Shown here: piece by piece, positions 37,417-43,886 of the stretch
How positions within the stretch are numbered: position 1 is the stretch's first letter
Layout: each line of letters starts with the position of its first letter
NCBI GenBank assembly: GCA_947586055.1
Contig: CANPXL010000009.1
Location: 1 to 64,000, forward strand
Reading direction: 5' to 3'
Source: an uncultured Acetatifactor sp.
GTDB taxonomy: Bacteria; Bacillota; Clostridia; Lachnospirales; Lachnospiraceae
DNA: 64,000 nucleotides
Position numbers and translations under genes: made by a program
The notes under the pieces: model-generated
The model's database searches: none
What the model was told of the DNA's origin: nothing
Seen by the model: only the letters and a program-made list of their open reading frames with translations

Positions 37417-37576
37417 CACAGTTCAGCCGGCAGCTGGACACAGCAAAAAATCGTGCTCGCACGAATTTTTTGCTGTATCCAGCTGCCGAGGGAGCGCCAT
37501 TTTATGAGCAAAGGCAGGCGCGCAGCGCCGGACAGCGCGCCAGCGCGGCTTTGCGAATGGCGCGGGCTGAACTGTG
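37417..37576 (+). repeat. Dispersed repeat element with terminal inverted repeats (copy beside rpsB)
   Basis: A 160-base element bounded by perfect 12-base inverted repeats (CACAGTTCAGCC and its complement). It contains a palindrome of about 59 bases (37429-37487) with arms of 28 and 29 bases and a CTCG loop, then a conserved GGGAGCGCCATTTTATGAGC and a GC-rich module ending GGCTTTGCGAATGGCGC. The same parts occur between flgE and flbD. A short plus-strand frame MSKGRRAAPDSAPARLCEWR starts after a GAGGGAG site. It looks like a MITE-type or REP-like element. It occupies the main part of the 400-base gap upstream of rpsB. Confidence 0.85.
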
Positions 37577-37615
37577 GCAAAGTCGGGTTTCAGTTCGACC
37601 GGCAGCGCCCCATTC

Positions 37616-38203
37616 CTACGTAATGATATATATGATGTCCTCCCAATCCGCCCCCAGAGGGATATCATAGGTCCCGGTGCGGATCGACTTGGAATATCCG
37701 TTGTCTACCAGATAGGCATCAAATTCCCGGGCATTTTCCACAAGTCCCGCCTCCTGCAGGCGGCGGCTTACCGTGTAGGAATTGTCGCCGCGGACAATGA
37801 CGATCCTGACGGTGCCGACATCCGACGGCTGCGCCGTCTCCGTCTCCGCGTCTTCCGGCGGCTGCGCTGTCTCCGTCCCCGCGTCTTCCGGCGTCCGCGG
37901 CGTCTCCGTCCCCGCGTCTTCAGACGGCTGCGGCGTCTCCGTTCCCGTCCCCGCAGGCGACGGCGAAGGAGAAGCGTCCAAGGCCGCAAAAGAGTCGGAA
38001 TCGCCGCCTCCCGACGACGTCCCCACATTGGACAGGCTCAGAGAACCCGGATCCACCATTCCCAGCTGCAGCGCCTTGGCGCGGACTTCCGCGTCTGTCA
38101 TCGGTTTCCCGGCGTCCATCGTCAGTCCCATGATCAGCGCCGTCAGGATCATGCCTAATCCGACGCCCCTGACAAAGCCCTTCAGATAATATCTACGCTT
38201 CAC
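37616..38203 (-). CDS. MltG-like protein with only the LysM-like N-terminal module
   Basis: A 195-residue membrane protein. After a basic start (VKRRYYLKG) comes one helix, then a linker with 12-residue repeats such as EDAGTETPRTPEDAGTETAQ, then a C-terminal module (VRIVIVRGDNSYTVSRRLQ, FDAYLVDNGYSKSIRTGTYD) that matches the LysM-like N-terminal part of MltG endolytic transglycosylases. The catalytic YceG domain with its Glu is absent, so it should bind glycan or partner proteins rather than cut. The GTG at 38203 is chosen because GGAGG lies six bases upstream. It follows the DUF6115 gene and precedes the rpsB repeat element. Confidence 0.75.
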   Translation of the reverse strand: MKRRYYLKGFVRGVGLGMILTALIMGLTMDAGKPMTDAEVRAKALQLGMVDPGSLSLSNVGTSSGGGDSDSFAALDASPSPSPAGTGTETPQPSEDAGTETPRTPEDAGTETAQPPEDAETETAQPSDVGTVRIVIVRGDNSYTVSRRLQEAGLVENAREFDAYLVDNGYSKSIRTGTYDIPLGADWEDIIYIIT

Positions 38204-38258
38204 ACAATTCCTCCAAAATCGTTTTCGCGCCTGCCGCTGTCTCTTCGGCAGACGCGTT

Positions 38259-39047
38259 CTATGACTGACCGTCAAAAAGACCGATCACAAGTTTTACCTC
38301 ACCGACGCCCAGTCCCAGCTCCCTTGCAATCTGAACGTCGTTCTTTCCCTCACCGTAGAGGGCAAGGATCCGCGCGTTGGAATTGGTCCGGCTCTCCTTC
38401 TCCCGCCGGTCCCCGCCGGTTTGGGAAGGCTCCGCGCCGGTCTCCCGTATCTCCCTCGCCATCTGTTCCTCCGCGGCCCGGACAAACGCGGCTTTTGGCG
38501 TCTGTTCCCCTGCGGCTGCGGGTTTCCGCTTCTGTTCCCCCGCGGCGGCTGCAGGCTTTTGGCTCTGTTCTTCCGCGGTTTCGGCGGTTTCGGACTTTGG
38601 ACGGGCGTCCGGCCCGGGCGTCAGCCTCTGAAAGCTGTTTACCGCCTCTTCCGCCTCCTTCACCGTGCGGTTGACCTCGGAAACCGTGTTCTTCAGGTTT
38701 GTGTGCTTGCTGTTCAGCATATCGTACAGAAACATCGTCTCTTCGTGGCTTTTGTGAATTTCAGCCAGCACCGTGTCGGAATATTCGTTGATCGCCATGA
38801 TCTTTTCATTGGAGAGACGCTCCAGAGACCGCTCCGTCTTTTCCATGGCGTAAGTTACCGCCTCTTCCACCACCTCGTCCACATGGCCTTTCACAGAGTC
38901 CATCTCCCGGCTCACCATGTCTCTGATCTCTTCTCTCGCCAGGGGAGCGGCCTCCGCGCGGTTCTTTCCCTCTCCCACCGGAATCAGGAAACTCAATATA
39001 AAAACGATCGCGCCCGCGATCAGCAGGATGATCTCGATCACATCCAT
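38259..39047 (-). CDS. DUF6115/SwrB-like single-pass protein near the end of the fla/che operon
   Basis: A 262-residue protein with an N-terminal membrane helix (VIEIILLIAGAIVFILSFL), a long helical region with coiled-coil character (about residues 45-140), an Ala/Lys/Glu-rich linker with repeats around residues 160-200, and a C-terminal helix-turn-helix-like segment ARILALYGEGKNDVQIAREL followed by GLGVGEVKLVIGLF. The layout and its position between the fliA region and rpsB match SwrB of Bacillus subtilis, which promotes flagellar basal-body maturation. Orthology is inference. The ATG at 39047 follows AGAGG. Confidence 0.72.
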   Translation of the reverse strand: MDVIEIILLIAGAIVFILSFLIPVGEGKNRAEAAPLAREEIRDMVSREMDSVKGHVDEVVEEAVTYAMEKTERSLERLSNEKIMAINEYSDTVLAEIHKSHEETMFLYDMLNSKHTNLKNTVSEVNRTVKEAEEAVNSFQRLTPGPDARPKSETAETAEEQSQKPAAAAGEQKRKPAAAGEQTPKAAFVRAAEEQMAREIRETGAEPSQTGGDRREKESRTNSNARILALYGEGKNDVQIARELGLGVGEVKLVIGLFDGQS

Positions 39048-39087
39048 TCGTCCTCTTTTCCGCCGCCCTTTCTGCGGCTGGTCCCGT

Positions 39088-39393
39088 TCAGATTTTGATG
39101 TCAAAGCCTCCGCGGTCCTTTACCACGACGCGGTCGGCCGTCTCCCGCTTCCTGCGCCTGCCGCCGTCGCCCTGATATTCGTTCCTGCCTTTTTCTTTCG
39201 CGTCCGGATTCTGCTGGTGCCATTCGGCGTTGTCGCTGTCGTGGACCTGTCTGACCTGCTGCTGCGTATGTTTCTGCACCTGCTGGCCGAAATTCGTCTG
39301 ATCCACAAATCCCTTGTTGTCCTCGTTGTGCTTTACCGTCGTATATTCCGGAGACCTTGAAACTGTCGTAAGCTCAATGGATGAAAATGCCAT
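39088..39393 (-). CDS. Small hydrophilic protein in the fla/che operon
   Basis: A 101-residue soluble protein that I do not recognise. It begins MAFSSIELTTVSRSPEYTTV, has a Gln/His-rich central part (QVQKHTQQQVRQVHDSD) and ends in a basic run followed by DRVVVKDRGGFDIKI. No signal peptide or membrane helix is present. GGAG stands ten bases before the ATG, and it lies 24 bases after fapA and 40 bases before the SwrB-like gene, so it is clearly part of the operon and may serve motility or its regulation. Confidence 0.72.
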   Translation of the reverse strand: MAFSSIELTTVSRSPEYTTVKHNEDNKGFVDQTNFGQQVQKHTQQQVRQVHDSDNAEWHQQNPDAKEKGRNEYQGDGGRRRKRETADRVVVKDRGGFDIKI

Positions 39394-39417
39394 CTTTCAC
39401 AGACTCCTTCCCGCCCG

Positions 39418-41007
39418 CTACATGGGTTTTAACGTAATCTCGCCTTTTTCCCTGACAAACTTGCAATACTGGAACTCGGACTGGATGGTCCTGGTCGCGT
39501 CGCCTATGATGATCGTGGTTCCCGGATGGATCTCATTGTTGATCACGACCTCCGCCAGCTTCTGAATCTCCATCATGGAGCGGAACCGGGCCATTCTCTC
39601 GTTCATCTGCTCCAGCTCGGCGCCCTTTTCCTCCACCAGCTTTGCCACACTCTTCATGTATTTCAGCTGGCTTTCATTGTACTGGAAGCCCTTTCCGATC
39701 TTTTCCTTAAAATTGTTCAGGATGACTTCCGCGTTCTTCACGGTCTTTGCCTGTTCTTCCACCGCTTTGGTCAGACGGCTGTACTGGGTCTTGATCAGCG
39801 GGTTCACGCCCACCTCCAATATGGTGGAAGCTCCCATGCCGGCGCCGATCGTCTTCGCCGTAATCTTGACGCCGGCCTGTACATACCCTCCGACGATAAC
39901 GCCCTTGCGGCCTTCCACGCGGACCTCTCCGCCCGCGGAAACCCGGCTGTGCAGGATCGCTTCCGCCTCCACATAGCCGCCCGCGACCACTCTGGTGTTT
40001 TCCAGGAATTTTACGATGACGTCGCCGCCGGCCTTCAGATATCCCTTCTGCATGCCGTTCATGCCCTTGGCGATGACGATGTTGCCCCCGGCGATCACCC
40101 TGGCCCCTTCCACGAGACCGTTGATGATCACATTGCCGCCGGCCTTCACCTCATAGTTTTCGGCCACATTCCCTTCCACCAGGACGCTTCCCTCATAATC
40201 GATATTGCCGGTGGAAATATCCACGTCCTTTATTTCATAGACGTCGTTCACAAACACCTTGTCGTCCACCAGAGAGACATGCCCGTCCACCTGGGTGGTG
40301 ATGACAAGCTTATCCTCCGACAGTTCGATGTTTCTTCCGAATTTCAGTACCGCCTTGCGCACTTCCCTGGGCCGGATGGGCTGCCCGTAGACATCATGTC
40401 CCTCGATCCCCGGCTGCTCCGGTATGATCCGCGCCAGGACGTCGCCCTTTCTGCACTGGTTGATCGTGGTCATGTGGAAATAGTCTACGCTGCCGTCCTC
40501 CCGCATCGTAGGCCTTCTGTGCATATCCGTATTAAAACAGTACTCGATGACGGCGTCCTTTCCCTGGATAGGGCTCTGTCCCCTGGCCACGATCAGATCC
40601 TGACAGTATTTCCCCTGTGAATTGAAATGGCTCTGCAGAATTTCCGTCTGGATCCCGAAGCAGATTCCCTTCATCCTCAGATCCCTCAGAAAATCATCCA
40701 TCACCAGCCTGTTTCCCGTGCTGGAAGGCGGAAAGAACCGAACCAGCGCGGTCATATTGTCTTCATCGACATTCAGGTCATAAGATTCCGGGTAAGCGGG
40801 ACAGGCCCCGCTGCCAAGATGGCAGAGGCCGTCGCTTTCCTCCATAAGCTGCATTTCTATCCGTTTTCTGTCGTAAACGATCCCAAGACCGTCCAGATAC
40901 CCAAACAGTTCTCCCGGATGGATTTCTTCGCCGCCGTCTCTGGGCTGAAAAATCTGAAGCCCATATCCGCCGGGATCGTCCGCCAGACGAAAATAACCGT
41001 TCTGCAT
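39418..41007 (-). CDS. FapA (DUF342) family polymer-forming protein
   Basis: A 529-residue DUF342 protein. A mixed N-terminal domain of about 190 residues precedes a right-handed beta-helix of short Gly/Val repeats (AENYEVKAGGNVIINGLVEG, VVAGGYVEAEA, VRVEGRKGVIVGGYVQAG). A coiled-coil of about 100 residues and a final small domain follow. Members were named for flagellar assembly in Vibrio, and DUF342 genes are frequent in clostridial fla/che operons, but the role is not established. It lies directly after the motility sigma factor gene. Confidence 0.88.
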   Translation of the reverse strand: MQNGYFRLADDPGGYGLQIFQPRDGGEEIHPGELFGYLDGLGIVYDRKRIEMQLMEESDGLCHLGSGACPAYPESYDLNVDEDNMTALVRFFPPSSTGNRLVMDDFLRDLRMKGICFGIQTEILQSHFNSQGKYCQDLIVARGQSPIQGKDAVIEYCFNTDMHRRPTMREDGSVDYFHMTTINQCRKGDVLARIIPEQPGIEGHDVYGQPIRPREVRKAVLKFGRNIELSEDKLVITTQVDGHVSLVDDKVFVNDVYEIKDVDISTGNIDYEGSVLVEGNVAENYEVKAGGNVIINGLVEGARVIAGGNIVIAKGMNGMQKGYLKAGGDVIVKFLENTRVVAGGYVEAEAILHSRVSAGGEVRVEGRKGVIVGGYVQAGVKITAKTIGAGMGASTILEVGVNPLIKTQYSRLTKAVEEQAKTVKNAEVILNNFKEKIGKGFQYNESQLKYMKSVAKLVEEKGAELEQMNERMARFRSMMEIQKLAEVVINNEIHPGTTIIIGDATRTIQSEFQYCKFVREKGEITLKPM

Positions 41008-41035
41008 AGTATTATCCCCGTCACGCTAAAATCAA

Positions 41036-41809
41036 TCAGTTGTCCAAAAGAATTCCCATGTAACCGCCCATTTTTGCCTTCATTTTCTGCAGCGCTCTCG
41101 TATGCAGCTGTGAAACCCGGGACTCCGACACCTCAAGAATATTGCTGATCTCCTTCAGGGTCAGTTCCTCGTAATAATACAGCGTAATCACCTTCTGCTC
41201 TTTTTCCGTCAGCAGCTTCAAAGCTTCCCCCAGGACTCTGGTAAGCTCTTCCTTCTCCACCCGTTCCTCCGGCGTCTCAAAGGAAGAGGCGGTATTGCGG
41301 CTGTAATCCCCCGGCACGTCGCTGCCCTGTTCCATGTACTCGTTGAGAGACACCAGTCCCGTAATCTTCATCTGGGACTGCCAGTCAAGGTACTCTTCGT
41401 CCGTGATGCCAAGCCCTTTCGCGATTTCCTCGTCCGTAGCGCTTCTGCCGGTATTCTGCTCCACTTCCCGCATCACGTTCTCGATCCGCTTCTGCTTCTG
41501 ACGGATCGTGCGCGGGATCCAGTCCATTCTCCGGATCTGATCCAGTATGGCGCCCCGGATACGGAGACTGGCATAAGTTTCAAACTTGACCTCCTTCATG
41601 CAGTCAAACTTGTCAATGGCGTCTATCAGGCCAAAGATGCCGTAGCTCACCATATCCTCGTACTCCACATTGTATCCCAGATACATGCTGAGCCTTCCGG
41701 CGACAACCTTCACAAGAGGAGCGTACTCCAGAATGATCGTCTCTCTGGCCTTCGGTGATCTTGTCTTTGCATATTCCTCAAGCAGTTTTTTTCTGCCTGC
41801 CTCATCCAT
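41036..41809 (-). CDS. fliA: Motility RNA polymerase sigma factor FliA/SigD
   Basis: A 257-residue sigma-28 family factor. Region 2 includes EYEDMVSYGIFGLIDAIDKFD and FETYASLRIRGAILDQIRRMDW, region 3 follows, and region 4 ends with EELTLKEISNILEVSESRVSQ. It directs transcription of late flagellar, motor and chemotaxis genes. GGAG lies eight bases before the ATG. Its place near the end of the fla/che operon matches sigD of Bacillus subtilis, where distance from the promoter helps determine its level. Confidence 0.95.
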   Translation of the reverse strand: MDEAGRKKLLEEYAKTRSPKARETIILEYAPLVKVVAGRLSMYLGYNVEYEDMVSYGIFGLIDAIDKFDCMKEVKFETYASLRIRGAILDQIRRMDWIPRTIRQKQKRIENVMREVEQNTGRSATDEEIAKGLGITDEEYLDWQSQMKITGLVSLNEYMEQGSDVPGDYSRNTASSFETPEERVEKEELTRVLGEALKLLTEKEQKVITLYYYEELTLKEISNILEVSESRVSQLHTRALQKMKAKMGGYMGILLDN

Positions 41810-41855
41810 GGACCCTGCTCCTTTCCTGCCATTTTATGTCCCGGCCGAAGCGCGG

Positions 41856-42149
41856 TCAGGTTTCGTTCTGCCCGGAGGCTTCCTCTTCCTGTGCCGGATT
41901 TCGGCCGTCCTCCGCTTCTTCGTTCTCTTTTTCGATAACGTCTCCCTCTTCCAGACGACGCTTTTCGTTCTGCCCTTCAAAATAATCCAGCGTCCATTTC
42001 AGCACACTGCCCAGCAGAAAAAAGATCAGCATTACCGCGAAAAGCGACACCAGTTTCTCCAGCAGAGTATATTTTCTGATAAAGGTAATGATGCAGGTCA
42101 CGGCTCCGGATGTCAGCATCAGGAGCAGCGGCAGATACTTTCTTTTCAT
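41856..42149 (-). CDS. Small membrane protein between cheD and fliA
   Basis: A 97-residue protein with two hydrophobic segments (YLPLLLMLTSGAVTCIITFI and LVSLFAVMLIFFLLGSVL) and a strongly acidic C-terminal half (EEGDVIEKENEEAEDGRNPA). No family is recognised. GAGGAAAT precedes the ATG, and the spacing to both neighbours is under 50 bases, so it is translated with the operon. Confidence 0.72.
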   Translation of the reverse strand: MKRKYLPLLLMLTSGAVTCIITFIRKYTLLEKLVSLFAVMLIFFLLGSVLKWTLDYFEGQNEKRRLEEGDVIEKENEEAEDGRNPAQEEEASGQNET

Positions 42150-42176
42150 ATTTCCTCGTTTCCGTCCGCGGCGGCA

Positions 42177-42668
42177 TCAGATGACCGTCTCCGATTTTCC
42201 CACCGCACGAATATGGAACTCGCCCGTCTCCGGATAGAACACCACCGTTCTTCCGTAGTTTGCGCCCGTATCTTCAGCCAGAATAGGAATTTTCAGTTCT
42301 TTCAGCTTTGCCTTGGTCGCCTCCACATTTCGCTGTCCCACCTGTCCCATGGTGGACATTCCCCCCTGAAAGGAGAACATGGTGGCTCCCCCCGCGATCT
42401 TTGCGACCATACGGCTGCGCTTTGCGCCAAGTTTTTCCATCTGCAGGACCAGTTCCACGATCCCCGTATCGGCAAATTTTGCTACGTTTAGATTTCCGTT
42501 CCTGATGGCGGTGCTGTCGGGAAGCATGACATGCGCCAACCCCCCGACCTTTGTCATCGGATCCCGTATCGCGACGCCCACACAGGACCCAAGTCCCAGG
42601 GTCGTTATCCCATTCGGACTTACGCAGGTCTTGAGGTCCGCCATTCCCACCTTGATGATTTCACTCAT
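42177..42668 (-). CDS. cheD: Chemoreceptor glutamine deamidase CheD
   Basis: A 163-residue CheD. The catalytic Cys sits in LGLGSCVGVAIRD and the His in GGLAHVMLP, with a conserved Thr/Gly motif later. It deamidates receptor glutamines and binds CheC, whose phosphatase activity it stimulates. cheC lies immediately upstream, as in Bacillus and Thermotoga. Confidence 0.95.
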   Translation of the reverse strand: MSEIIKVGMADLKTCVSPNGITTLGLGSCVGVAIRDPMTKVGGLAHVMLPDSTAIRNGNLNVAKFADTGIVELVLQMEKLGAKRSRMVAKIAGGATMFSFQGGMSTMGQVGQRNVEATKAKLKELKIPILAEDTGANYGRTVVFYPETGEFHIRAVGKSETVI

Positions 42669-42728
42669 GAGTCAATACCATATCCTTCACACCTGAATTC
42701 TGTATGTCCGCACCCGCGTCACTCTGTC

Positions 42729-43352
42729 TCAGACAACGGGCAGCCCCAGCGATGTCAGGATCTTGGCATAGGATTCCAGATCAGGTATCAGAATAAAATA
42801 CCCGTCCAGCTCCACTTCATCGTAAAACTGCGACTGGATCAGCAGGATTTTGTCGCCGAAAATACCGAACTGAATTGCGGGAACGCTTAAGATCGCTCCC
42901 GCCATATCCACAGTCAGCGCCGGCGGCGTCGGGATGATCTTCAGATTGGTCATCGTGGACAGGGAGTTTAAGTACGCTCCCGTAATGATATTGCCCACTT
43001 CCTTCATGGCGGAGAGACCCATCTCTTCAAATTCCGTGCCTTCCGGCAGCATTCCCATGGTAATCTTGCGGATCAGATGTCTCGCGCTCTCCTCTTCCAC
43101 CAGGAACATCATGCTTCCTGTGATGTCCCCTTCCACGCCAAGGAAAACGCCCACCATGATCTGTTCCTCGCCGCCCATCATGTCCCCCACATCGGAAAAG
43201 GGCAGCAGCCTGACCTGAGGGACCTTCATATCCACTTTGCACTGGAGCATCTGGGACAGAGCCGTCATGGCGTTCCCCGCTCCGATGTTTCCTAATTCCT
43301 TAAGGACGTCATAATAATTTTCGGTAACCTGTTCAAGCGTCATCTCTCCCAT
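42729..43352 (-). CDS. cheC: CheY-P phosphatase CheC
   Basis: A 207-residue CheC with both active-site helices intact: DVLKELGNIGAGNAMTAL and SAMKEVGNIITGAYLNSL, each carrying the E-x-x-N pair that attacks the CheY acyl phosphate. GGAG is nine bases before the ATG. It works with CheD and with FliY, which is encoded in the same operon. Confidence 0.95.
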   Translation of the reverse strand: MGEMTLEQVTENYYDVLKELGNIGAGNAMTALSQMLQCKVDMKVPQVRLLPFSDVGDMMGGEEQIMVGVFLGVEGDITGSMMFLVEEESARHLIRKITMGMLPEGTEFEEMGLSAMKEVGNIITGAYLNSLSTMTNLKIIPTPPALTVDMAGAILSVPAIQFGIFGDKILLIQSQFYDEVELDGYFILIPDLESYAKILTSLGLPVV

Positions 43353-43384
43353 GAGAAATGTCTCCTTTCAGAAATTGTCTTTGC

Positions 43385-43870
43385 CTATCCCTCAAGGCTG
43401 ATCGCGTTCAGATCCACCAGGGAGATCAGTTCGCCGTTGTGCTTTCCCACCGCATTGATGAGACTCGCCTTGCCCTCTTTATTGTTTTCCGCGATCTTCT
43501 CGATATCGTCCACGTTGAGGCTGACGACTTCCTTCACCTCATCCACGATAAAGCCCACATTTCCCTCCTGCTCCAGATTCAGGACGAGAATCCTTGTGGA
43601 TTTCGTGATCTCATCCGCTTCGAGATTCATTCTCAGGCGCATGCTGAGCACAGGGATCACGACGCCCCGGAGGTTGATCACGCCCTTCAGGTAGGCGGGC
43701 ATCTTGGGAACGCGGGTCACATGCTGCATTCTGGTGATCGTCTCAATATTTCTGATATCAATTCCGTACTGCTCTTCCCCCAGCCTGATCACGATGTACT
43801 GCATGGTCTCCGAGGAACGCTTATTCTCATCGTCGGGAACCTGACTGCCGAATTTTGTACTCAACTCCAT
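43385..43870 (-). CDS. cheW: Chemotaxis coupling protein CheW
   Basis: A 161-residue CheW that links receptors to CheA. The SH3-like double barrel is recognisable by VIRLGEEQYGIDIRNIETI, LKGVINLRGVVIPVLSMRLR and NVGFIVDEVKEVVS. An N-terminal extension of about 20 polar residues is present. GGGAG is seven bases before the ATG at 43870; a start two codons earlier is too close to it. Confidence 0.94.
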   Translation of the reverse strand: MELSTKFGSQVPDDENKRSSETMQYIVIRLGEEQYGIDIRNIETITRMQHVTRVPKMPAYLKGVINLRGVVIPVLSMRLRMNLEADEITKSTRILVLNLEQEGNVGFIVDEVKEVVSLNVDDIEKIAENNKEGKASLINAVGKHNGELISLVDLNAISLEG

Positions 43871-43886
43871 ATCCATACTCCCTTCT

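Noticed and set aside
37216-37419. N-terminal extension of rpsB of 68 codons
   Set aside because: The extension overlaps a TTGCCA/TATAAT promoter, and the shorter start has GGAGG and the conserved S2 N-terminus.
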